NCBI RefSeq assembly: GCF_001625365.1
Contig: NZ_LJJF01000001.1
Coordinates: 6,132,501-6,196,500, forward strand
Length of the DNA: 64,000 bases
Source of the DNA: Streptomyces sp. MJM8645
Lineage (GTDB): Bacteria > Actinomycetota > Actinomycetes > Streptomycetales > Streptomycetaceae
Reading direction: 5' to 3'
In this document: piece by piece, positions 8,473 to 16,952 of the stretch
Position numbering within the stretch: the stretch's first letter is position 1
How the letters are laid out: every line of letters begins with the position of its first letter
Program-made: the position numbers and the translations under genes
The notes under the pieces: model-generated
Told to the model about the DNA's origin: nothing
The model's input: only the letters and a program-made list of their open reading frames with translations
The model's database searches: none

Positions 8473-9255
8473 TCAGCCGGCCTGCGGCGCGGGCTTGCGC
8501 TGCTGCTGAGGCCCGTGCCCGAGTTCCTGCCTGTGCTTGTGCTCGTGCCCGTGCTTGTGCCCGAGTTCGTGCTCGTGCTCGTGCCGGAGGGTGCCGCTGG
8601 CCAGCAGGTACTGGGCCAGGACGTACGTCGCCATGATCCAGAACTGATGTCCCGGCAGCTCCCGCCACTTCGCCAGCTGGGTGGCGATCAGCGTGTCGGA
8701 CAGCAGGAACAGCGCCCCGCCCAGCCCGGTCCGCCAGCCCAGCCCGGCCGAGGTGACGGCCGTGGAGGCGAGCAGCAGGCTGTAGCCGGCCACCGGGATC
8801 CGCAGGTCCCCGAGGTCCGGCCAGAGCTGCCCGACCATGGCCACCCAGGCGGTTGCGTACGCGGCCGCCACCACCAGGGCCCGCCGACGGTCGGTCAGCG
8901 CCCCGCGCCGGACGAACATCGTCACGTAGCAGACGTGCGCCGCCGCGAACGAGCCCATCCCGGCCAGGAACGCGGTGTCGTTCTTCAGCTGGAGCAGCAC
9001 GTCCCCGCCCGCGCTCAGCAGCAGCGCCGGGGCCAGCGGCTTCGGCGCTCGCCGCCCGGCGGAGGCGGCCGCGGCGACGCTGTGCGCGGCCAGCAGCGGC
9101 ATCAGGGCCGGCTTGGTGGCGTTCTGCAGCACGGACGCGCCGGAGGCGATCGCGCCCAGGTGGGTCGCCGAGGCGGCCGCGAAGCCGCCGAGCAGGCCGG
9201 CGGCCGAGCGCAGGCGGCCGCCGAGGACGGCACGGGTGGTCGTACGGATGCTCAT
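8473..9255 (-). CDS. Lysoplasmalogenase-like (YhhN/TMEM86) membrane protein with His-rich tail
   Basis: 260 residues from ATG at 9255. Seven to eight hydrophobic helices follow a short leader. The YhhN pattern is seen in NATKPALMPLLAA, LLLSAGGDVLLQL and ALFLLSDTLIATQL, where the paired Asp residues of the family lie. YhhN/TMEM86 proteins hydrolyse the vinyl-ether bond of lysoplasmalogens or play related lipid roles. The C-terminal 38 residues are hydrophilic and rich in His and Glu (HEHEHELGHKHGHEHKH), probably cytosolic and able to bind metal. It converges on the terminator at 8389 and diverges from the next gene. Confidence 0.85.
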   Translation of the reverse strand: MSIRTTTRAVLGGRLRSAAGLLGGFAAASATHLGAIASGASVLQNATKPALMPLLAAHSVAAAASAGRRAPKPLAPALLLSAGGDVLLQLKNDTAFLAGMGSFAAAHVCYVTMFVRRGALTDRRRALVVAAAYATAWVAMVGQLWPDLGDLRIPVAGYSLLLASTAVTSAGLGWRTGLGGALFLLSDTLIATQLAKWRELPGHQFWIMATYVLAQYLLASGTLRHEHEHELGHKHGHEHKHRQELGHGPQQQRKPAPQAG

Positions 9256-9332
9256 GCGGCTGCTGACCTCCGGGGTCGGGCGGTGGGGGAGTGGGACGAA
9301 CCCTAGGCGACCCGTCGGTGCGGCGGAAGAGC

Positions 9333-9372
9333 GGGTTACCGGTGCGTAACCCGGGCGGTGCGTAACCCGGGC
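9333..9372. promoter_or_regulatory. Inverted repeat overlapping two 16-bp direct repeats
   Basis: In the 250-bp divergent gap 9256-9505, GGGTTAC (9333-9339) and GTAACCC (9346-9352) form an inverted repeat with 6-base spacing. The right arm is part of two exact tandem copies of GGTGCGTAACCCGGGC (9341-9356 and 9357-9372). This is a likely regulatory site for one or both flanking genes. Confidence 0.5.
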
Positions 9373-9505
9373 GGTGCGGGGCGGGTGACGGCGTGGCGCC
9401 GGGTGCGGGCCGGTGGGTGGCGTAGCGGAGGGCGGCCGGTCACTTCGGCGCGCGGCCGGTTGCTGCCACCGGGTGACCCGGCCACCGTCTAGTCTGGTCC
9501 CCGAC

Positions 9506-11323
9506 ATGGAGCAGCAGGAGTACGCGGTCGGCGCCACCCGGGTGGCCACCGGCAGGCCGGACGGGCGCACGGGCGGGACGGGGCGGAGGGCTACCGACGC
9601 CCTCCTCGCCGTACGCGAACCCGCAGCTGGGGCGGCGCCCGAAGCCGTGTCCGGCCCCCGTGCTGACGCCGCGCCGACCAGGCCCGCCCCCGAGCCGGGC
9701 GCCGCTTCCGCGCTCTCGTCCGACCCGGGCCTGCTCCGACTCGCCCACTGGTTCGCCGCCGCCACCCCCGGCACCGCCGACGACCTGTGCGCCGCCTCCT
9801 TCGGCCTCTACCCGGCCCGCCATCTCGGCGCCCCCGCCGAAGCGGCGCCCGACGCAGACGTCAGCTGGTGGCACGGCCCCACCGCGCACGCCACCGCCAC
9901 CCCGCGCTCCCGGGAGCCCCGCCCCGTCGGCGGTCTGCGCCGTGCCCGGCGGGACGCCTCCGCGCTGCCCGTCGTCCGGTCAGGCGCCAAGCCGGGCAGG
10001 CCCGGAAGGCACCGCAAGCCCGAGCGCACCCGCCCGGTGCCGGGTGCGCAGGATCGCTCCGGCCAGGACCTTCCGATACCGGCCCCCGCCCCGGCCCTTC
10101 CCGCCGCGGACGTCTCGGCCCCGGCCCTGCCCGCCGTCGACCTGCCCGCCGCCGAGCGCCGGATCGCCGCCCGGCTGCTGCTCGCCCACCCGCTGGTCAC
10201 CGCCTCCGGCCCGCACGCCGACGGCTTCCCGCTGATCCGCCGTCACCGCGACTGGCTCGTCGAACGCTTCGACGCCCTGCTCGGCTACCGGCTCGTCGTC
10301 GGCCCCTGGCACGCCCGGCTCTGCAAGGCCGGCCTCGGCCCCGGCGCCGCCCGCCGCCTCGAACACCCCGCGACCGGCGCCCCGTTCACCCCCGCCGGTT
10401 ACGCCCAACTCGCCCTTGCCCTCGCCCTGTTGGTCGACGCCCCCGAGCAACTGCCGTACGGGCGGCTGCTCGACGCCATGCGCGCCGCGGCGCCGGGCCT
10501 CGCCGCCGGCCCGGCCGACCGCGCGATGGCCCTCGCCGCGCTCGCCGACTGGCAGGTCCTCGGCGACCTGCCGGCCGGCGGGGCCGACCCGGCAGACCCG
10601 GCCGCCCGGGCCGCCGTACTGACCGTCGACCGCGAACTCGCCCGCGCCGTCCCGGCCGGCCCGCCCGCCCTCGCCGACGACGCCGCCGACCTCATCCGCC
10701 GTGCCGCGGACGCCGAACCCGCCACCGCCGTGCGCCGCCTGCTCGCCGAGACCCCCGCCGTCCTCGACGCCGACCTCCCCGAGGACCGGCGCGCCTGGCT
10801 GCGCGAGCACCGGCTGAGCGGCCCGGCCGCGCTCGCCGACTTCCTCGGCCTGGAGGCCGAGCTGCGGACCGAGGGCGTCGCCCTGCTCGATCCGGCCGAC
10901 GAGCTCACCGACCTCGTCTTCCCCGGCGCCGGCCCCCTGCCGCAGGCCGCCCTGCTGCTGCTCGAACGCCTGGTCGAGGAAGTCCGCCCGCTGCCCGGCG
11001 AGACCACCACCGGCGGCGACGTCCCGATCCCCGATGCGCTGATAGACGGCCTCCTCGGCGACATCGCCGACGAGTACGGCCTCCCGGCCCGCTGGCGCCG
11101 CGACTACCTCGCCGACCGCACCGCGCTGCGCCGCGACGCCCTCGACCTGCTCCACAACCTCGGCCTGATCACCCCCACCCCCCGCGGCAGCCGCCCCCCG
11201 GGCTGGCTCCTGCGCCCGCCCGCCGCCCGCTACGCCCCCGCCCCGGACCTCCACCCCGTCCCCGGCACCGGCCGCCACTCCCGCCCCGCGCCGGCCGGGG
11301 CCCGGGAGCAGCGGCGCGCCTGA
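9506..11323 (+). CDS. Probable TIGR02678 family protein (JetB-like), stand-alone
   Basis: 605 residues, ATG at 9506. Residues 1 to about 210 are Ala/Pro/Arg-rich low complexity. From about residue 215 the protein resembles TIGR02678 as I recall it: AERRIAARLLLAHPLVT, FPLIRRHRDWLVERFDALLGYRLVV, GAPFTPAGYAQLALALALL, RRLLAETPAVLDADLPEDRRAWL, and EGVALLDPADELTDLVFPG. TIGR02678 corresponds to JetB, a kleisin-partner (MukE-like) subunit of Wadjet/MksBEFG plasmid-defence condensins. No JetA, JetC (SMC) or JetD gene is nearby and the N-terminal extension is atypical, so a full defence role is not supported here. The family assignment rests on motif memory. Confidence 0.6.
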   Translation: MEQQEYAVGATRVATGRPDGRTGGTGRRATDALLAVREPAAGAAPEAVSGPRADAAPTRPAPEPGAASALSSDPGLLRLAHWFAAATPGTADDLCAASFGLYPARHLGAPAEAAPDADVSWWHGPTAHATATPRSREPRPVGGLRRARRDASALPVVRSGAKPGRPGRHRKPERTRPVPGAQDRSGQDLPIPAPAPALPAADVSAPALPAVDLPAAERRIAARLLLAHPLVTASGPHADGFPLIRRHRDWLVERFDALLGYRLVVGPWHARLCKAGLGPGAARRLEHPATGAPFTPAGYAQLALALALLVDAPEQLPYGRLLDAMRAAAPGLAAGPADRAMALAALADWQVLGDLPAGGADPADPAARAAVLTVDRELARAVPAGPPALADDAADLIRRAADAEPATAVRRLLAETPAVLDADLPEDRRAWLREHRLSGPAALADFLGLEAELRTEGVALLDPADELTDLVFPGAGPLPQAALLLLERLVEEVRPLPGETTTGGDVPIPDALIDGLLGDIADEYGLPARWRRDYLADRTALRRDALDLLHNLGLITPTPRGSRPPGWLLRPPAARYAPAPDLHPVPGTGRHSRPAPAGAREQRRA

Positions 11324-11479
11324 GGCCGGTCCGCCGCCCCGTTGCGCCGTCGCGCTCCGCTGCCCCGCTGCGCCGTCGCCGGAAAGGCGGAAGCACCGCG
11401 TCCGGGGGCGGACGGCGGTGCTGAGGGGGTGGATCGGACGGCCTGTCGGTCTCTTTCTCGCCGGTCGCTTTCTCGCGGG

Positions 11480-11665
11480 TCACTTCCTCGCGGTGGCCGT
11501 GGTGGCGGCGATGGTGTCGTGCTGGACGGTCTCGACGGTGGCGCCGACGCCGAAGGTGCCGAGGGCGATGGAGGCGAGGACGGCGGTGGCGGCGAGGAGT
11601 CGGCGGTGGCGCCGGGGGAGCGGGAAGCGCGGTTCCTGGTAGGGCGCCTGAGGGCTGGCGTTCAT
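11480..11665 (-). CDS. Small predicted membrane or secreted peptide
   Basis: 61 residues from ATG at 11665. It has a polar Pro-rich N-terminus (MNASPQAPYQEPRFPLP), a basic RRHRR patch, one hydrophobic segment (LLAATAVLASIALGTFGVGA) and a short polar tail. The layout and codon use are consistent with a real small protein, but no good ribosome binding site is visible. Function unknown. Confidence 0.45.
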   Translation of the reverse strand: MNASPQAPYQEPRFPLPRRHRRLLAATAVLASIALGTFGVGATVETVQHDTIAATTATARK

Positions 11666-11744
11666 GACAGGGAGGGTCCCAGGGTGGTGTGAACGGTCGG
11701 TACGCGCGGGTGAAGTCCGGGCGGGGGTTGGGCGTCGGTTGGCC

Positions 11745-11778
11745 GCGTACGCCCCACCTGCACGGGTGGGGCGTACGC
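11745..11778 (-). terminator. Perfect 14-bp hairpin at the end of the BCCT transporter gene
   Basis: Arms GCGTACGCCCCACC (11745-11758) and GGTGGGGCGTACGC (11765-11778) with a 6-base loop, six bases beyond the stop of the minus-strand transporter gene. No T-run on either side. Confidence 0.75.
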
Positions 11779-11783
11779 GCTGG

Positions 11784-13427
11784 TCAGCGGCGTGGTGTGC
11801 GTTCGGCGAGGGCCTCGCCGACGGCGACCCGGACGGCGTCGCGCAGGCCGTGCACGGGGTGCAGGCGGGACGGGCCGGCGGCCGGGTCCTCGCGGAGCTC
11901 CTTCACCAGGGACACGCAGAGCAGCAGCATCACGACCACGAAGGGCAGCGCGACCAGGATCGTCGCGTTCTGCAGCGCGGTGAGCCCGCCGGCCAGCAGC
12001 AGGGCGGCGGCGACCCCGCCCATCAGCACGCCCCAGACGACCACGAGCCAGGTGCGCGGGTGCAGCGAGCCGCGGCTGGAGAGCGAGCCGAGGACGAGGG
12101 AGGCGGAGTCGGCGCTGGTGATGAAGAAGGTCATCACCAGCAGCACGGCGACGACGCTGGTGGCGGAGCCGAGCGGCAGCGCGCGCAGCATCTCGAACAG
12201 CGAGGCCTCCGCGCCCTTCGGGATGGTCGCGACCAGGTCGGCCGCGCCGGTGGAGGCCAGCCGGATCGCGGTGCCGCCCATCACGCAGAACCAGATCACG
12301 GTGGCCCCGCTGGGCACCAGCAGGACGCCGATCAGGAACTGCCGGATGGTGCGGCCGCGGGAGATGCGGGCGATGAAGGTGCCGACGAAGGGGGCCCAGG
12401 AGAGCCACCAGGCCCAGTAGAAGATCGTCCAGGAGCCGAGCCAGCTCTCGTCGGTGAAGGCCCCGGTCTGGGTGGACATGCCGAGCAGGTCGGAGAGGTA
12501 GCCGCCGACGGTGGAGGGGATCGCGTCCAGCGTGAACACCGTCGGGCCGAACACGAAGACGAAGAGCATGATCAGCGAGGCCAGGACGACGTTCGCGGTG
12601 GAGAGCCACTTGACGCCCTTGTGGACGCCGGAGAAGGCGGAGAGCACGAAGGCGGCGGTCAGCGAGCCGATGATGATCAGCTGGGCGTTCTGGGTGTTGC
12701 GCACGGAGGTGATGTAGCCGAGGCCGTCGGCGACCTGGAGCGCGCCGAGGCCCAGGCTGGTGGCGGAGCCGAAGACGGTGGCGAAGACGGCCAGCAGGTC
12801 GATCGCGCGCCCGGGCCAGCCGTCGGCGCCGCGCTGGCCGATGAGCGGGACGAAGGCGGCGGAGATGCGGTTGCCGCGGCCCTTGCGGAAGGTGGTGTAG
12901 GCGAGGGCGAGGCCGCCGACGGCGTAGATCGCCCACGGGTGCAGGGTCCAGTGGAACAGCGAGAACTCCAGGGCCTGCTGGGCGGCGGCCGCGCTCTGCG
13001 GTTCCAGGCCGGACCCGGGTTGCGGGGTGGCGAACAGTTGGAGCGGCTCGCCGACGCCGTAGAACATCAGGCCGATGCCCATGCCGGCGCTGAACATCAT
13101 GGCGACCCAGGCAAGGGTGGAGAACTCGGGTTCGTCGTCGTCGCGGCCGAGCCGGATGCGACCGAAGCGGCTGAAGGCGAGCAGCACGGTGAGGACGAGG
13201 AAGACGTCGGCGGCCACCACGAACAGCCAGCCGAAGTTGTGCAGGACCCAGCCGAGCGCGCTGCTGGAGGTCCGGCCGAGCGAGTCCTCGGCGAACACGC
13301 CCCAGGCGACCACGGCCAGCACCAGGGCGGCGCTGATCCCGAACACCGCCCGGTCGGCGGGCAGGGTCGCGGCGGGTTCGTCGGGCTCCTCCGCGCGTTG
13401 GTCGGGTTGCGGCGGCTGGCTGCTCAT
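11784..13427 (-). CDS. BCCT family transporter (glycine betaine/choline/carnitine type)
   Basis: 547 residues, ATG at 13427 with AGGAGAG upstream. Twelve membrane segments are apparent. The family glycine motif is present (MMFSAGMGIGLMFYGVGEP), as is the aromatic stretch of the substrate site and following helix (FYWAWWLSWAPFVGTFIARISRGRTIRQF). Members import quaternary-amine osmolytes driven by sodium or proton gradients. The N-terminal tail is acidic/polar, and the C-terminal region (RPGAQRA-like) is not the long basic osmosensor of BetP. Substrate is inferred from family only. A perfect hairpin follows the stop. The 245-bp gap before the TetR gene has no recognisable gene. Confidence 0.92.
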   Translation of the reverse strand: MSSQPPQPDQRAEEPDEPAATLPADRAVFGISAALVLAVVAWGVFAEDSLGRTSSSALGWVLHNFGWLFVVAADVFLVLTVLLAFSRFGRIRLGRDDDEPEFSTLAWVAMMFSAGMGIGLMFYGVGEPLQLFATPQPGSGLEPQSAAAAQQALEFSLFHWTLHPWAIYAVGGLALAYTTFRKGRGNRISAAFVPLIGQRGADGWPGRAIDLLAVFATVFGSATSLGLGALQVADGLGYITSVRNTQNAQLIIIGSLTAAFVLSAFSGVHKGVKWLSTANVVLASLIMLFVFVFGPTVFTLDAIPSTVGGYLSDLLGMSTQTGAFTDESWLGSWTIFYWAWWLSWAPFVGTFIARISRGRTIRQFLIGVLLVPSGATVIWFCVMGGTAIRLASTGAADLVATIPKGAEASLFEMLRALPLGSATSVVAVLLVMTFFITSADSASLVLGSLSSRGSLHPRTWLVVVWGVLMGGVAAALLLAGGLTALQNATILVALPFVVVMLLLCVSLVKELREDPAAGPSRLHPVHGLRDAVRVAVGEALAERTPRR

Positions 13428-13673
13428 CGGGTGGACTCTCCTACCTCGGGGGCGGACGTGGGCTTCGGCGACATCGGCGGATTAAAGCTGCATGTCGCAC
13501 TATGTCCAGTTCGTGCCGCGAGGGGCGGGAGGGCGCGCCGGGGAGGCGGCGGGTGGGGACTTACGTCCCGTCAGGCCGGGTGCTCATGGGCCGGGGCGTG
13601 CGCGGCGAGCCGGAACCACGGGCGGAAGCCGTCCGGCGCCGGGGAGTTGGGCCGGCTGTCGCGTCGGACGGGT

Positions 13674-14342
13674 TCAGGGCCGGTGGGTGCCGGACGGGAC
13701 CTCGTACGGCGCCGGGTACGGCGTCTCATACGGGTTCAGCACCAGCCGCACCACGTCCTCCAGCCGCCGCCGGGCGTCGCCGAGGGTGGTGCGGCCGGTC
13801 ACCCAGGCGGTCAGCTCGCCCTGCCAGGCGTGGGCGACGATGTGCCGCACCAGGTCGCTGGCGGCGGCCGGCACCTCGGCCGTCACCGCCTGGAGGGCGG
13901 TGCTGTCGGCCCGGGCCATGCCCTGCAGGGTCTCGCTGGCGAACGGATCGGTGGAGGCGGCGACGGACACCCGCAGCCGGGCCAGCTCGGGCTGGCGCTG
14001 GTAGGCCCGCATCCCGCCGCGGACGAAGCGGACCGCCCGGTCGGTGGCCCCCAGCCCGGCGCGCGGACCGCGCAGTTCCGCCACCAGGTCGGCCAGCAGC
14101 AGGCGGTGCCACTCGGCGATCGCCGCCGCCAGGAGATGGTCCTTGGAGGAGAAGTAGCGGTACGCCGTCCCCAGGGCGACTCCGGACCGCTCGCAGACCT
14201 GTTTCATCTGCAGCCGTTCGACGCCGATCTCGTTCACCAGGGCGAGCGCGGCCGCGATCAGGCTTCCGCGGCGTTCGAGCTGACGCGGAGACATCGCCTC
14301 CACCGGCCGTGGTGACAGGTCAACCTTGGTCACCCGCACCAT
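13674..14342 (-). CDS. TetR family transcriptional regulator (KstR-like)
   Basis: 222 residues from ATG at 14342; an internal ATG at about codon 17 (MSPRQLERRG) is also possible. The N-terminal helix-turn-helix is clear: ALALVNEIGVERLQMKQVCERSGVALGTAYRYFSSKDHLLAAAI. The C-terminal ligand domain resembles that of KstR, a regulator of sterol or lipid degradation, by general pattern only. It lies immediately downstream of, and in the same direction as, an acyl-CoA thioesterase gene (134-bp gap), so it may control lipid or acyl-CoA genes. Confidence 0.88.
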   Translation of the reverse strand: MVRVTKVDLSPRPVEAMSPRQLERRGSLIAAALALVNEIGVERLQMKQVCERSGVALGTAYRYFSSKDHLLAAAIAEWHRLLLADLVAELRGPRAGLGATDRAVRFVRGGMRAYQRQPELARLRVSVAASTDPFASETLQGMARADSTALQAVTAEVPAAASDLVRHIVAHAWQGELTAWVTGRTTLGDARRRLEDVVRLVLNPYETPYPAPYEVPSGTHRP

Positions 14343-14476
14343 GATACGGGCCGGGGCCGCTCAGGAGTATGACGCCGACCGGCCCCCTTGCGTTCGCCGT
14401 GCGGTCACCGTCGCCGGGCCCGTCCCGCGCCGTCCCGCGCCGTCCCGTTCTGTCCCGGGTCGGCGCAGTCGGTGGA

Positions 14477-15376
14477 TCAGCGCAGTCGGCGGATCAGCGA
14501 CTCCTGCACGGCGGAGGCGACCAGCCGCCCGTCCCGGTCGTAGAACTCGCCGAGCGACAGCCCCCGGCCGTCCGAGGAGGACGGGCTGCGCTGGGCGAAC
14601 AGCAGCCACTCGTCGGCCCGGAACGGGCGGTGGAACCACATCGCGTGGTCGAGCGAGGCGATCAGCAGCCGGGGCGGCTCGGTGCGCTGGAAGAAGTTCG
14701 GCTGCTCGTGCAGGCCGGCGGTGGAGGCCAGCGTGAGGTCGGACAGGTAGGTGAGCGCGCAGACGTGCAGGAGCGGGTCGCCCTCGGGCAGCGGGGAGGC
14801 GATGCGCAGCCAGACGAACTGCTGCGGCATCCCCGGCACGGACGCCGGCACGCCCGGCGCGTCCGGCGGGACGAAGCGCAGTTCGAGGTCGCGGAAGCCG
14901 CCGGTGCCGGTGATCGCCGCGCGCAGGGCCGGATCCCAGAGCGAGAAGGCGTCCGGCAGGGTCTCGGGCCCGGGCAGCGGCGGCATCGTGCGGTGGCGGT
15001 CGGTGGCGGTCTCGGGGCGCTTGAAGGAGGCGGAGAGGGTGAAGATCGCGTTCTGGTTCTGCACCGCCGTCACCCGGCGGGTGGTGTAGGAGACGCCCTC
15101 GCGGACCCGTTCGACCTCGTAGCGGATCGGCTGGGACGGGTCGCCGGGCAGCAGGAAATAGCCGTGCAGCGAGTGCACCGCGCGCGGGCCCTCGCAGGTG
15201 CGGCCGGCGGCGGTGAGCGCCTGCGCGGCGACCTGCCCGCCGAAGGCGCGCATCGGCGCCCCGGCGTGGCAGTGGCCCCGGAACGTGTTCTCGTCCAGTC
15301 GTTCCAGCTCCAGCAGTCCGGCGAACGAGCCGGCCGGGCGGTCGGCCCGGATTTCCTGTTCTGTCAGGTCGGTCAC
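14477..15376 (-). CDS. tesB: Acyl-CoA thioesterase II (TesB-like)
   Basis: 299 residues from GTG at 15376 (VTDLTEQEIRAD); longer forms would run into the divergent promoter. Double hot-dog fold with the TesB pattern: FGGQVAAQALTAAGRT, VHSLHGYFLLPGD, then in the second domain LASLDHAMWFHRPFRADEWLLFAQRSPSSS and the end GRLVASAVQESLIR. Catalytic-triad candidates are the Asp in LDHAMWFH, the Ser/Thr in QRSPSSS and the Gln near VQESLIR. Hydrolyses fatty acyl-CoA. Divergent from the SWIM-domain gene with 136 bp between starts. Confidence 0.92.
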   Translation of the reverse strand: MTDLTEQEIRADRPAGSFAGLLELERLDENTFRGHCHAGAPMRAFGGQVAAQALTAAGRTCEGPRAVHSLHGYFLLPGDPSQPIRYEVERVREGVSYTTRRVTAVQNQNAIFTLSASFKRPETATDRHRTMPPLPGPETLPDAFSLWDPALRAAITGTGGFRDLELRFVPPDAPGVPASVPGMPQQFVWLRIASPLPEGDPLLHVCALTYLSDLTLASTAGLHEQPNFFQRTEPPRLLIASLDHAMWFHRPFRADEWLLFAQRSPSSSDGRGLSLGEFYDRDGRLVASAVQESLIRRLR

Positions 15377-15512
15377 GGGCCCATAGTGGCAGAATCCCGC
15401 CGCGCCGCGGTGTGACCTGGGTAACGCCCCGGGGCTCCGGCGCTCGGTAGAACCTGTTCCAGTGCGGTCGCGGCCCGACGGATTGTCAGTGCCCTCACCT
15501 AGCGTGTTCGAC

Positions 15513-16952
15513 ATGACGCAATCCGCACACGCGTACGCCTATCTGCGCCCGTCCGCCGTCCTCGACGGCGCCGACGGCCGGCACCTCGACCTGGCCACCT
15601 CCGGCGGCGCCACCCCGCTCGGGGAGGCGGCCAACCCGCGCTTCTTCGCGGGCTTCCTGGCCGACCCGGCGCCGGCCGCCGCCGCGCTGCTCGCCGTCGC
15701 GGACGTCGCCGCCGCGCGGTACTACCAGCCGCAGCTGCGCTCCTCGCTCGACCCGGTGGTCACCGCCAACGGGGACCGGCTGCGCTTCGAGTCGTTCTCC
15801 GGCTGCTGCGGCGTCTACGCCCGGCTCGACGTGCTCCAGGCCGGCCTCGACGGCGACGAGATCGGCCACGGCACCACCAACGTGGACGTCAACAACCCGC
15901 TGCGGGAGGCCCTGACCAGGATCGGCCCGAGCGACCCGCTGCACCTCGCGGTCGGGCCGGACGCGCTGGAGGTCACCAGCTTCGACGGGCCGCTGGTCGA
16001 GAAGAAGGTGCCGCTGCCGCAGCGCTGGCTGCGCGGCTTCGCCGAGACCCAGGTCGTCGCCGCCGGCTTCGACCTGCGCGCCGAACTGCCCGCCGCCGAG
16101 GCGGTCCGCTTCCTGCGCTCGCTGCCGCGCGGCGGCCGCTCCAGCACCGCCTGGGTCGTCCCGGCCGGGCGGACGCTGCGGCCCACCACCCGGCCGGTGC
16201 CCGGCGCCGTCTGCCTGCCCGGGCCCGACCGGCTGGTGGCACTCCAGCGGGTGCTGCGGCACGCGCTCGCCCTGCGGGTGTACGGCCCGGTCGCCGCCAC
16301 CGGCCCGGCCGCCTCGGCCTGGGAGGTGGTCCTGCCAGGCATGCGGCTCACCCTGACCCTCTCGCCCGACGCCTCCCGGGGCTTCTCCGGCGAGGGCGGA
16401 GTGCTCGGCGCGCTCGCCACCGGCACCGCCGAGCAGGACGCCGACCTCGTCGCGGTGCTGCTCGCCTGGGAGCCGCGGATCGAGGTCGCCGACCTCGCCG
16501 AGCAGTCCGGGCTCAGCCACGAGCGGGTCCGCGCCGCGCTCACCCGGCTCGGCACCGCCGGGCAGATCGGCTACGACACCGCCGAGGCCGCCTACTTCCA
16601 CCGCCAGCTCCCGTACGACGCCGGGCGGGCCGAGGCCGCCAACCCGCGGCTGCGTGCCGCCCAGGCCCTGGTCGCGGCGGGCGCGGTGCGGCTGGAGCCG
16701 GGCGGCACGACGGCCGTCGTCACGGTGGACGACCACATCCAGCGGGTGCGTACGGACGAGGCGGGGCGCCTCGGCTGCACCTGCCTCTGGTGGGCCAAGT
16801 ACCGTGGCGGGCGCGGTCCGTGCAAGCACGCGCTGGCGGTCGCGATGGTGCGGGAGGCGGCCCAACGGGCGGCCGGGGAACAGGTTCCGGCGGTTCCGGC
16901 GGTCCCGACGGTCTCGACGGTTCCGACGGCGGATAAGGGGGTCCAGGCATGA
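15513..16952 (+). CDS. SWIM zinc finger family protein
   Basis: 479 residues, ATG at 15513. A long N-terminal region without recognisable catalytic motif precedes a helix-turn-helix-like segment (IEVADLAEQSGLSHERVRAALTRLG, near residue 330). The C-terminal SWIM motif is CTCLWWAKYRGGRGPCKHALAV (CxC...CxH), expected to bind zinc. SWIM domains bind nucleic acid or protein. The gene overlaps the next by 4 bases (ATGA), and in other bacteria SWIM proteins travel with DUF-type HEAT-like proteins, MoxR ATPases and VWA proteins; only the first partner is present here. Function unknown. Confidence 0.82.
   Translation: MTQSAHAYAYLRPSAVLDGADGRHLDLATSGGATPLGEAANPRFFAGFLADPAPAAAALLAVADVAAARYYQPQLRSSLDPVVTANGDRLRFESFSGCCGVYARLDVLQAGLDGDEIGHGTTNVDVNNPLREALTRIGPSDPLHLAVGPDALEVTSFDGPLVEKKVPLPQRWLRGFAETQVVAAGFDLRAELPAAEAVRFLRSLPRGGRSSTAWVVPAGRTLRPTTRPVPGAVCLPGPDRLVALQRVLRHALALRVYGPVAATGPAASAWEVVLPGMRLTLTLSPDASRGFSGEGGVLGALATGTAEQDADLVAVLLAWEPRIEVADLAEQSGLSHERVRAALTRLGTAGQIGYDTAEAAYFHRQLPYDAGRAEAANPRLRAAQALVAAGAVRLEPGGTTAVVTVDDHIQRVRTDEAGRLGCTCLWWAKYRGGRGPCKHALAVAMVREAAQRAAGEQVPAVPAVPTVSTVPTADKGVQA

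Noticed and set aside
9506..11323. A complete Wadjet defence system
   Set aside because: Only a JetB-like gene is seen; no SMC-like JetC, JetA or JetD in the neighbourhood.
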